A stretch of 64,000 bases of DNA, taken from NCBI RefSeq assembly GCF_002797735.1, contig NZ_PGFG01000001.1:1364001-1428000 (forward strand), written 5' to 3'. This document shows positions 54,728 to 62,719 of the stretch, piece by piece (position 1 is the stretch's first letter; every line of letters begins with the position of its first letter). A program made the translations under genes and the position numbers. The notes under the pieces are model-generated. The model did no database searches. It saw only the letters and a list, made by a program, of their open reading frames with translations, and was not told where the DNA came from. This DNA comes from Thermoflavifilum aggregans (GTDB taxonomy: Bacteria; Bacteroidota; Bacteroidia; Chitinophagales; Chitinophagaceae).

Positions 54728-55264
54728 TTGTTAGATTCATTCATTTCATCGCAGACAAGGCTTAAGCTGTTGTTGCGCCTGTTTCTGAATCCCGCTTCCC
54801 GGGCTTATTTGCGGGGGATGGCCGAAGAATTTCACCAAAGTACCAATGCCATTCGGGTGGAGCTGAATCGGTTTGAGGAAGCAGGTATGCTGGTATCAGA
54901 AACACGTGGCAACAAAAGAATATATCGTGCCAATACGGCTCATCCGCTCTATCCTGATATTCGCAACATCCTGATGAAATATGTAGGGCTGGATCAGGTG
55001 TTGAAGGAAGTGATCGGGAGGCTGGGACAGCTGGACCGTGTGTATCTCACCGGCGATTATGCTGTGGGGAAAGATTCCGGTATCATTGATCTGATATTTG
55101 TGGGAGAAATGGATAAAAGCTATCTGATCAAACTGATTGATAAGGCAGAAAAAATGATTCATCGTAAAATTCGTTTTTTAAGTTATGATGTGGAAGAATG
55201 GAAGAAAAACCATCGTGCTCTTTCTGATAAGGAAAAATTTCTTTTGTTGTGGGAGAAAGAATGA
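54728..55264 (+). CDS. Winged-helix regulator with nucleotidyltransferase-like domain (EPS locus)
   Basis: 178 residues starting with TTG at 54728 (L-D-S-F-I-S-S-Q-T-R-L-K-L-L-L-R-L-F-L-N-P). No ATG fits, and this opening is characteristic of a Bacteroidota family found at the head of polysaccharide operons. Residues ~10-75 form an ArsR-like winged helix (S-T-N-A-I-R-V-E-L-N-R-F-E-E-A-G-M-L). The second half resembles a minimal nucleotidyltransferase fold (L-T-G-D-Y-A-V-G-K-D-S-G-I-I-D-L-I) lacking the full G-S-x-A-R-G-D motif, so probably a sensor or inactive remnant. It likely controls the downstream export and assembly genes. DNA target unknown. Confidence 0.75.
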   Translation: MLDSFISSQTRLKLLLRLFLNPASRAYLRGMAEEFHQSTNAIRVELNRFEEAGMLVSETRGNKRIYRANTAHPLYPDIRNILMKYVGLDQVLKEVIGRLGQLDRVYLTGDYAVGKDSGIIDLIFVGEMDKSYLIKLIDKAEKMIHRKIRFLSYDVEEWKKNHRALSDKEKFLLLWEKE

Positions 55265-55404
55265 ATGAAAAGATATTTAATCCGAATCTTTATCCTGAGC
55301 TATCAACCGATGGTAGGATTTGCTGAACTTTTCTAATCAGCTATTGATTACATCTTCATTTTCGTTTTATCAACATGATTTCTCTTTCATTTAAACATAA
55401 CTTC

Positions 55405-57897
55405 ATGTATCGTTTTCTCCGGTATGTAGCAGGTATTTCCCTGTGTTTTGCATTATCCATGCATGGTTTTGCACAAAATCTGCCTTCTGGTGCAGCACAA
55501 ATGAATCTGGGCAATGTGCAGGTCGATCAGCTCAGCGATGAGCAGATCCGGCAATTTATGCTGCAGGCCCAGCAGAGCGGGCTTAGCGATGCCCAGATTG
55601 CCCAGATGGCCATGGCCCGCGGTATGAGTCCTTCTGAACTGCAGAAACTGCAGGCCCGCATCGCTCGTATCCGTGCTCAGGACAGCCTGCAAATACAATC
55701 TCTTCAACACGCCGGACTGCAGGATACCGGTTTGCACCGGTTTGGTTATGGGGTTGGCGACAGTACATCCTTGGGTCGGCTCTTACATGCCTTGGACGCC
55801 CTGCGCCCGCATATTTTTGGAGAAGAATTATTTCGCAATCCCAATCTCACCTTTGAACCGGATTTGAATATTCCTACACCCAAAAATTATCAGGTAGGAC
55901 CGGGCGATGAAATTGTGATTGATATTTACGGATATTCGGAAGCGAGTTACCGGCTGACGGTCAGCAATGAAGGCTCAATTAACATTCCTTACATTGGTAT
56001 TGTGTATGTAAACGGATTAACTATTGATGAAGCAGCCCAACGCATCAAATCGAAATTATCTACTGTCTATTCCACCATTGCTACAGGCAAGACTTCTGTG
56101 CAGGTGAGTATTGGTCGTATCCGCAGCATCAAAGTTACCCTCATGGGTGAAATCACACAACCTGGAACCTATACACTGCCTTCTCTGGCTACAGTGTTTA
56201 ATGCCCTTTATGCCAGCGGCGGCCCCACACGCAATGGCTCTTTCCGGGATATTGAAGTGATTCGCAACAACAAGGTCATTGATACAGTTGACGTGTATGA
56301 TTTTTTAATGAAAGGTGATCAAAGCAAAAACATTCGCCTGCAGGATCAGGATGTGATTCGTGTGCCTGTATATCAAACCCATGTAACCATTACCGGTCAG
56401 GTAAAACGTCCGGGCATTTATGAACTGAAGCCACATGAATCACTGGCTGATTTATTGCATTATGCAGGCGGATTTTCAGATAGTGCCTATACAGCCAGCA
56501 TCAAAGCCATTCAGCTTACATCCACACAGAAAAAAGTAACTGATATTTCTGCAGATCAGTATGCCGTTTTTCAACCACAAAATGGAGATCAGTTTTATGT
56601 TTCCGGTATTCTGGACAGATATCTCAACCGCGTAATTATTCAGGGCGCTGTATACCGGCCGGGCACTTTTGCTTTAACGCCCGGACTTACCCTGAAACAA
56701 CTGATTGAAAAAGCTGATGGTTTGCGGGAAGATGCATTTCTGCCACGTGGGTATATGGTACGTTTGAATCCAGATTTAACCACTTCCGTAGTGCAGTTTA
56801 ATGTGGCAAATATCATGAATGGTACTGAACCTGATATTCCTTTGCAGCGGGAAGATGTCGTGCAGATTTATTCCATCTTCGATTTGCGGGATGAATATAC
56901 GGTTTCCATTCAGGGTGCTGTACGCAATCCAGGCGTTTATATGTATGCCGACAGCATGACGCTGGAAGATCTGATCATGCAGGCAGGTGGGTTTCAGGAA
57001 GGAGCCACACCGCAAAAAATTGAAGTAGCGCGCAGAGTAAAGGACAGCAATCCACTTTCCGATTCCGCTAAGCTGGCCCAGGTATTTGAGGTGAATGTGA
57101 ATCCCGATCTTTCCCTGAACACACGAAAATTCATTTTAAAACCATTCGATGTAGTAAGCGTGAGGATGGAGCCGGGATATGAAACACAAAAGCAGGTGCG
57201 TATTGAAGGAGAAGTGCTTTATCCCGGTTTGTATACCATTACCTCACGCAATGAAAGAATTTCGGATCTTATCAAACGTGCAGGCGGACTCACAGCCTTT
57301 GCCTATCCGGAAGGAGCTTCACTCAGACGTCCTTACAAAAACTTGGCTGATACCAGTCTTACTCCACAGGAACGCATGAATATCCTGGCCAGGCTGCAGG
57401 GAGGCATTACAATTGATAGCATGAACAAGCAGGAACAGATGGAAATGCTCCAACGCCCCCGCAATGAACTGGTAGGTATTGAATTGAAAGAGATTTTACA
57501 GCATCCCGGTTCAAAGTACGATCTGATCCTGAAAGACGGCGATGTGATTACAATTCCTTCCCAGTTGCAAACAGTACAGATTAATGGCGAGGTACTGTAT
57601 CCTTCATCCACACCTTTTGAAGAAGGCAAGGGCATGAAATATTATATCTCACGAGCAGGTGGCTTTTCATTGAATGCCAAGAAAAATCGGATATATGTAC
57701 TATATGCCAATGGATTTGTGAAAGGCACCGGTCATTTTCTGTTTATTCGCAGCTATCCACGGGTAGAGCCAGGAGCGCAGATTTTTGTGCCTCGTCGGCC
57801 GGAACGGCAAAAAGTTACTGCAGGTGAAGTATTTGGATTTACATCCAGTGTGGTTTCACTCACAGCTGCTATACTGGCGATAGTCAGGCTACTGTGA
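55405..57897 (+). CDS. Wza-like polysaccharide export protein with multiple SLBB domains
   Basis: About 830 residues from the ATG at 55405 (M-Y-R-F-L-R-Y-V-A-G), signal peptide ending H-G-F-A-Q. A Q/A-rich helical stretch (about residues 45-95, L-S-D-E-Q-I-R-Q-F-M-L) is followed by the polysaccharide-export domain (about 160-235, Y-Q-V-G-P-G-D-E-I-V-I-D-I-Y-G) and a series of SLBB beta-grasp repeats, each marked by G-x-V-x-x-P-G-x-Y/F. The last ~25 residues are a membrane segment. Much longer than E. coli Wza (about 380 residues), as usual in Bacteroidota. It forms the outer-membrane channel for exopolysaccharide. The stop codon TGA touches the first palindromic repeat. Confidence 0.92.
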   Translation: MYRFLRYVAGISLCFALSMHGFAQNLPSGAAQMNLGNVQVDQLSDEQIRQFMLQAQQSGLSDAQIAQMAMARGMSPSELQKLQARIARIRAQDSLQIQSLQHAGLQDTGLHRFGYGVGDSTSLGRLLHALDALRPHIFGEELFRNPNLTFEPDLNIPTPKNYQVGPGDEIVIDIYGYSEASYRLTVSNEGSINIPYIGIVYVNGLTIDEAAQRIKSKLSTVYSTIATGKTSVQVSIGRIRSIKVTLMGEITQPGTYTLPSLATVFNALYASGGPTRNGSFRDIEVIRNNKVIDTVDVYDFLMKGDQSKNIRLQDQDVIRVPVYQTHVTITGQVKRPGIYELKPHESLADLLHYAGGFSDSAYTASIKAIQLTSTQKKVTDISADQYAVFQPQNGDQFYVSGILDRYLNRVIIQGAVYRPGTFALTPGLTLKQLIEKADGLREDAFLPRGYMVRLNPDLTTSVVQFNVANIMNGTEPDIPLQREDVVQIYSIFDLRDEYTVSIQGAVRNPGVYMYADSMTLEDLIMQAGGFQEGATPQKIEVARRVKDSNPLSDSAKLAQVFEVNVNPDLSLNTRKFILKPFDVVSVRMEPGYETQKQVRIEGEVLYPGLYTITSRNERISDLIKRAGGLTAFAYPEGASLRRPYKNLADTSLTPQERMNILARLQGGITIDSMNKQEQMEMLQRPRNELVGIELKEILQHPGSKYDLILKDGDVITIPSQLQTVQINGEVLYPSSTPFEEGKGMKYYISRAGGFSLNAKKNRIYVLYANGFVKGTGHFLFIRSYPRVEPGAQIFVPRRPERQKVTAGEVFGFTSSVVSLTAAILAIVRLL

Positions 57898-58152
57898 CTC
57901 ACCCCTTTGATTCCCCTCTCTATTTTATAGAGAGGGGTTAGGGGCGAGTTAGTAATAACTCATGTAATCTTTGCTTCTACCTAAATAAAACTTAAAGCTC
58001 ACTCCTTTAATTCCCCTCTCTATTTTATAGAGAGGGATTAGGGGAGAGTAAGAAATAACTCATGTAATTTTTGCTTCTACCTAAGTAAAACATAAAACTC
58101 ACTCCTTTGATTCCCCTCTCTATTTTATAGAGAGGGGTTAGGGGTGAGTTAG
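57898..58152. repeat. Palindromic repeat array, left part (3 units, 100-bp period)
   Basis: Units start at 57898, 57998 and 58098, exactly 100 bp apart. Each ~55-bp unit has an outer pair CTCACCCCT/AGGGGTGAG (some substitutions) and an inner stem CCCCTCTCTAT, loop TTT, ATAGAGAGGGG (11+3+11). Unit 2 has one change in the right arm (GGGATT). Spacers are 45 bp and nearly identical, containing CTCATGTAAT and TTTGCTTCTACCTAA. The first unit begins at the base after the Wza stop; the third ends 12 bp before the DUF559 ATG. Confidence 0.95.
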
Positions 58153-58164
58153 GAAGTGTTCATC

Positions 58165-58524
58165 ATGAACAAAAGTAAAATTACACTGTTAGCGCGTGAA
58201 CTCAGGAAAAAGCAAACGCCTGAAGAAAAGCTATTATGGGAAGAATTAAGGAATAGAAGGTTGAATGGTTTAAAGTTTTTACGTCAGCATCCTATGATTT
58301 ATGAAAATGATCCGCACAAAGGATTATTATTTTTTATTGCTGATTTTTATTGCGCTGAGAAGCGATTGGTTATCGAGTTAGATGGAAAGATTCACGATTT
58401 TCAGAAAGAATATGATGCAAATAGAGATTTTATTTTAAAACAATTAAACTTGCGAATACTGAGGATTAAAAATGAAGAGTTGAAAGATATGAATAAAGTA
58501 AAAAGGAAGATATTAAACTGCTGA
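58165..58524 (+). CDS. DUF559 endonuclease-like protein (VSR/PD-(D/E)xK fold) embedded in the repeat array
   Basis: 119 residues from the ATG at 58165; a GTG at 58156 adds three. DUF559 family: basic N-terminus (A-R-E-L-R-K-K-Q-T-P-E-E-K-L-L-W-E), F-L-R-Q-H-P, then the nuclease core with D60 in I-A-D-F-Y-C, E71 and D73 in V-I-E-L-D-G, H77, and L-R-I-L-R-I-K-N-E-E-L at the end. This is the complete set seen in VSR-like enzymes, so it is probably active. Base composition is clearly more AT-rich than in its flanking genes. Its TGA stop directly abuts repeat unit 4, just as the Wza stop abuts unit 1. Natural function unknown; a role in spreading or maintaining the repeats is my inference. Confidence 0.85.
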   Translation: MNKSKITLLARELRKKQTPEEKLLWEELRNRRLNGLKFLRQHPMIYENDPHKGLLFFIADFYCAEKRLVIELDGKIHDFQKEYDANRDFILKQLNLRILRIKNEELKDMNKVKRKILNC

Positions 58525-59107
58525 CTCACCCCTTTAATTCCCCTCTCTATTTTATAGAGAGGGGTTAGGGGTGAGTTAGAAATAATCTTTGCTTCTACCT
58601 AAGTAAAACTTAAAACCCACTCCTTTGATTCCCCTTTCTATTTTATAGAGAGGGGATAGGGGCGAGTTAGAAATAATCTTTGCTTCTATCTAGGTTAAAA
58701 CCCACCCCTTTAATTCCCCTCTCTATTTTATAGAGAGGGGATAGGGGCGAGTTAGAAATAATCTTTGCTTCTATCTAGGTTAAAACCCACCCCTTTGATT
58801 CCCCTCTCTATTTTATAGAGAGGGGTTAGGGGTGAGTTAGAAATAATCCTTGCTTCTACCCAAGTAAAACATAAAACCCACTCCTTTAATTCCCCTCTCT
58901 ATTTTATAGAGAGGGGTTAGGGGTGAGTTAGAAATAATCCTTGCTTCTATCTAGGTTAAAACCCACCCCTTTAATTCCCCTCTCTATTTTATAGAGAGGG
59001 GTTAGGGGTGAGTTAGAAATAATCCTTGCTTCTATCTAAGTAAAACATAAAACCCACCCCTTTGATTCCCCTCTCTATTTTATAGAGAGGGGTTAGGGGT
59101 GAGTTAG
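58525..59107. repeat. Palindromic repeat array, right part (7 units, 85/91-bp periods)
   Basis: Units start at 58525, 58616, 58701, 58786, 58877, 58962 and 59053, i.e. steps of 91, 85, 85, 91, 85, 91. The 55-bp units match the left array; unit 58616 has CCCCTTTCTAT in the left arm. Spacers come in two kinds: 36 bp with CTACCTAAGTAAAAC (or a near variant), and 30 bp with CTATCTAGGTTAAAAC. The last unit ends 30 bp before the Wzz-like ATG. Spacers are near-identical, so this is not CRISPR. Confidence 0.95.
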
Positions 59108-59137
59108 AAAGGTTTCTTCATCCATAACGCATTTGAT

Positions 59138-60232
59138 ATGACCGAAACACATCGCCCCATCCCGGTACAAGATGAAATCTCGATCAGGGAGCTAATCCTT
59201 AGGCTGAAGGAGTGGATCCGTTATCTTCGTTCCAAGTGGCTGGTGCTGCTGATTTGTGGCGTAGCAGGTGGTTTATTAGGTTTGGTATATGCATGGGTCA
59301 GCAAACCTAAATACGTAGCCACACTCACCTTTGCCTTGGAAGAAAAAAGTGGCAGCAATTTGCTTGCTTCCTATGCCGGACTGGCCAGCCAGCTGGGCTT
59401 TGATCTGGGTAGTACGGGTGGAGGTGTGTTCTCAGAAGACAATATCATGCAATTGCTGCAGTCGAGACTGATGATTACCCGTACTTTGCTGGATACGGTG
59501 GTGGATGCACGCGGCCGTGTGATAAGCCTGGCTGATTACTATATTGAAATGAACCATTTGCGCAAATCATGGAAAAACAATCCCCACATTCCGGCAGATC
59601 TTTCATTTAAGCCAGGTATTCCTATTGATTCGTTGTCTTATGTGCAGGATAGCCTGATGGGGAAGTTTTATGAAAATATTACGAAAAATAATCTGAACAT
59701 AGAAAAACCCACAAAAGAAGGTACTATCATTTCAGTAACCTATACAGCCCCTGATCAATTATTTGCCAAAACGTTTGCAGAGGATTTGGTGAAACACGTC
59801 TCATTGTTTTATATTCAAACTAAAACGAAACGAGCTGTCTCAAATCTGAATATCGTACAGGCCCGCCTGGATTCAGTGCGCAATGCCTATCATGCGGCTT
59901 TGTATGGTACAGCTATAACCACCGATCAGAATTTAAATCCTGCCCGAGCTGTAGTCAGCGTACCGGCAATTTCCAGGCAAACACAGGCTCAGATATTAGG
60001 TGCCGAATATGCAGAACTCGTGAAGAATCTGGAAATTGCAAGGATGACATTGTTGCAGGAAACGCCTTTGATTCAGGTGATTGATAGGCCTGTGCTGCCA
60101 TTAAAAGAGAAAAAAGTGGGTAAAATAAAAGGCTTTGTGATAGGAGGATTTATAGGAGCTTTGCTGGCTTTGTTTGTGTTAATGATGAGAAGAATCTATG
60201 CAGAGATTATGGAAGATTCATATGAAAAATAA
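59138..60232 (+). CDS. Wzz-like polysaccharide chain-length determinant (no kinase domain)
   Basis: 364 residues. A membrane helix at about 33-54 (W-L-V-L-L-I-C-G-V-A-G-G-L-L-G), a periplasmic region of about 275 residues with helical stretches (R-A-V-S-N-L-N-I-V-Q-A-R-L-D-S-V), and a second membrane helix near 332-352, then a short cytoplasmic tail. This is the Wzz/PCP topology; no Walker motifs or tyrosine cluster of a Wzc kinase follow. It would set polymer length together with the Wza-like channel. It is separated from that gene by the 1.2-kb repeat/DUF559 insertion, while the flippase follows 41 bp downstream. Confidence 0.87.
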   Translation: MTETHRPIPVQDEISIRELILRLKEWIRYLRSKWLVLLICGVAGGLLGLVYAWVSKPKYVATLTFALEEKSGSNLLASYAGLASQLGFDLGSTGGGVFSEDNIMQLLQSRLMITRTLLDTVVDARGRVISLADYYIEMNHLRKSWKNNPHIPADLSFKPGIPIDSLSYVQDSLMGKFYENITKNNLNIEKPTKEGTIISVTYTAPDQLFAKTFAEDLVKHVSLFYIQTKTKRAVSNLNIVQARLDSVRNAYHAALYGTAITTDQNLNPARAVVSVPAISRQTQAQILGAEYAELVKNLEIARMTLLQETPLIQVIDRPVLPLKEKKVGKIKGFVIGGFIGALLALFVLMMRRIYAEIMEDSYEK

Positions 60233-60273
60233 ATTTGATTAACCGGAATCTTTTCAGGTAAGCAGGTTGATTG

Positions 60274-61830
60274 ATGGAAATCAGAACGGAATCATATAAA
60301 AAAGGATTGGCGGTTTCTACCATTTTTAATGTGGCATCCAAAGCAATTGCTTTTCTGAGTAATCTGGTTATTGCCTATTATTTCGGTGCAACCTTTCATA
60401 CCGATATTTATTTTTACATCATTACCATATTTAACCTTATCAGCTATTTCATTACTTCTGTGACTACATCGGTGATTATTCCGGAGTCTATGAGAATCAG
60501 GGAAGAGGATAACGACTTGTGCATCCACTTTCTGAACAAATTTTTTTTCCTTTTCACATCTATAGGGGTTGTATTTTCTCTGATATTTTGTTTGTTCCCT
60601 GTAAGTTTGTTTTCTGTTATATCTAAATATTCAGTTAATGTATTACTGGAGAATAAACTAACCCTTATTCTGGGATCAGCCCTGTTCCCAATCATTATTG
60701 CCACCAATTTCTTAAATGATGTGCTGATATCCTACAAGATCTTCACGGCGCCAATGATTGTTACGGCTATTAACTCCCTCTTTATCATCATTTTCATTAT
60801 TTTTCTCCATTCCGTATTGAATACGCAATCTTTGATCATTGGCTACGCATCGGGCTATGTATTTAATATAGGTGTATTATTCTTTTTATTGAAAGCTCAA
60901 CTTCATTGGAAATTTTCGCTTCTTTCATCATTAAGAATCCGAGTGCAGGGGAAACTATGGCATGATATCCTCTATTCACAGTCAGGAAGCATCGTTTCTA
61001 TATTATCCAGTTATTTTCCCATTTACTTGTTAAGTTCGTTTGATGGAGGAATTGTTTCTGCTGTAAATTATGCCCAAAAAATTGCTTATATACCGCATTA
61101 TGTTATATCCTCTCAGTTTGCTGTGGTGGTGGGAGTGAAATTCAATGAGCTGTTTGCCAGGAAGGAATATGCCGACCTAAACCAGACTTACAGGCGTGCC
61201 GTGGAATTTATCTTATTTACTATTATTCCCTTTAGTCTTTTTTTATTTTTTTTCCGGAATGAGATAACAGTTTTTTTATTTAACAGAGGGCATGCTACCT
61301 CTCAGGACGTCATTCACATATCCAGGCTTTTGGGATATTTCTCCTTACCTGTATGTTTAATTGCAGTCAATAATATATTTGCTTATCTATGTTTTTCAGC
61401 TCAGATTGTTAAATACAGTTTCTTATTTCAGATTGCAACCAATATTCTTTCATTATTAAGTATTTATCCATTTATCAAAATGTTTGGTTATATTGGATAT
61501 CCATTAAATGTTTTATTTGTTTTTCTGATTACGCTGATTTTATTCCCCATGGTTTTTTCAAGGCTACTCTCTCACATTAATCTGAAAATTATTTATTGGT
61601 ATCTTATCAAGATTGTTTTTGTCAATATACTTCTGATTGGAGGGACATATTATGTTGTCCATTTATTGAACTTGAATACCTTTTTTACTTTATGTATTGG
61701 CTTTATTTCTTCTGTTCTTTTATTGCTTCTATTTAATCATTTATTTAAAATCAATCAGGATATCTCATTTCTGATTTATCATTTAAACCGTTATCTAAAA
61801 TTTCCGTTTCGTTATCTTCTTAAAAATTAA
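60274..61830 (+). CDS. MurJ-like lipid-linked saccharide flippase (MOP superfamily)
   Basis: 518 residues from the ATG at 60274 (a TTG at 60271 precedes it). Very hydrophobic, about 14 membrane helices. The N-terminal T-I-F-N-V-A-S-K-A-I-A-F-L-S-N-L-V-I-A-Y-Y-F-G-A and A-Y-V/D-I-Y-F-Y-I pattern resemble MurJ/MviN and O-antigen flippases. In this operon it more likely flips the exopolysaccharide repeat unit than lipid II. Codon and base use are distinctly AT-rich (long runs of T and A) compared with the Wza and Wzz genes, which suggests separate acquisition. Second flippase of the window. Confidence 0.82.
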   Translation: MEIRTESYKKGLAVSTIFNVASKAIAFLSNLVIAYYFGATFHTDIYFYIITIFNLISYFITSVTTSVIIPESMRIREEDNDLCIHFLNKFFFLFTSIGVVFSLIFCLFPVSLFSVISKYSVNVLLENKLTLILGSALFPIIIATNFLNDVLISYKIFTAPMIVTAINSLFIIIFIIFLHSVLNTQSLIIGYASGYVFNIGVLFFLLKAQLHWKFSLLSSLRIRVQGKLWHDILYSQSGSIVSILSSYFPIYLLSSFDGGIVSAVNYAQKIAYIPHYVISSQFAVVVGVKFNELFARKEYADLNQTYRRAVEFILFTIIPFSLFLFFFRNEITVFLFNRGHATSQDVIHISRLLGYFSLPVCLIAVNNIFAYLCFSAQIVKYSFLFQIATNILSLLSIYPFIKMFGYIGYPLNVLFVFLITLILFPMVFSRLLSHINLKIIYWYLIKIVFVNILLIGGTYYVVHLLNLNTFFTLCIGFISSVLLLLLFNHLFKINQDISFLIYHLNRYLKFPFRYLLKN

Positions 61831-61836
61831 CATCCT

Positions 61837-62685
61837 ATGTCTTCTTCACGCCATCAACATGATTCATTAGAATTATCCGAGTCCAGGGATATTCGCTTCT
61901 CATTTGGCAAAAACTGGTCAAGGTTTCTGCAACACCTGAATGAAAATCGTATTCAGATAGCAAAACAAAGCTTGCAACATATGCTCGGGCGGAATGACCT
62001 GTCCGGCCTGCGATTTATAGATGTCGGTTCAGGGAGCGGGTTATTCAGCTTGGCAGCCCGGATGTTGGGCGCTCATGTGTATTCTATTGATTATGATCCG
62101 TTTTCTGTATCCTGTACCCAATACCTCAGGCAACAATATTACCCTGACGATCCACACTGGCATATCAGCCAGGGTTCCATTCTGGACGATCAGCTGGTCA
62201 ATTCCTTAGGCCAATTTGATATTGTGTACTCCTGGGGTGTACTTCATCATACCGGTGATATGTGGAAAGCTTTTTCTTTGGTTGATCATCTGGTTAAACC
62301 GGATGGTGGAATTTTGTTTTTATCTATTTACAATGATCAGGGGTGGCGTTCCCGCTTCTGGAAATGGGAAAAACGCAACTATAACAGATATGCGTGGTTT
62401 AAATATTTTGCAATCTTGGGTTACTGTTCACTCTTTATCCCCTATCGGTTTCTCAGGGATATTTTATCACTCAGGAATCCTTTTCTATTTTATAAGAATT
62501 ATGCCAGAAACAGAGGCATGAGCTGGTTTCATGATCTGAAAGATTGGTTGGGTGGTTACCCTTTTGAGGTTGCTCGTCCGGAGGAGGTTTTTGAGTTTTT
62601 TAAGCATAAGAATTATATCCTGCTTAAATTGAAAACCTGTGGTGGAGGATTAGGTTGCAATGAATTTGTTTTTTTAAAACAGTAA
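61837..62685 (+). CDS. Class I SAM-dependent methyltransferase
   Basis: 282 residues. F-I-D-V-G-S-G-S-G-L-F-S (60-71) is the SAM motif, followed by V-Y-S-I-D-Y-D (motif II) and Y-S-W-G-V-L-H-H-T-G-D-M-W (motif IV/V region). The C-terminal half is rich in aromatic and basic residues (R-F-W-K-W-E-K-R-N-Y-N-R-Y). It lies 6 bp after the flippase and 34 bp before asnB, so it belongs to the same transcript and probably modifies the exported polysaccharide. Acceptor unknown. Confidence 0.8.
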   Translation: MSSSRHQHDSLELSESRDIRFSFGKNWSRFLQHLNENRIQIAKQSLQHMLGRNDLSGLRFIDVGSGSGLFSLAARMLGAHVYSIDYDPFSVSCTQYLRQQYYPDDPHWHISQGSILDDQLVNSLGQFDIVYSWGVLHHTGDMWKAFSLVDHLVKPDGGILFLSIYNDQGWRSRFWKWEKRNYNRYAWFKYFAILGYCSLFIPYRFLRDILSLRNPFLFYKNYARNRGMSWFHDLKDWLGGYPFEVARPEEVFEFFKHKNYILLKLKTCGGGLGCNEFVFLKQ

Positions 62686-62719
62686 ATTTATTCATCCATA
62701 ATTTTTTTATTTCCTTCTT

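Noticed and set aside
57913-57937. Rho-independent terminators in the repeat units
   Set aside because: Stems are strong but followed by TTAGGGG rather than a T-run, and ten copies in a row do not fit a simple terminator.
57898-59107. CRISPR array
   Set aside because: The units are palindromic and regularly spaced, but spacers are almost identical and fall in only three length classes. No cas genes are present.
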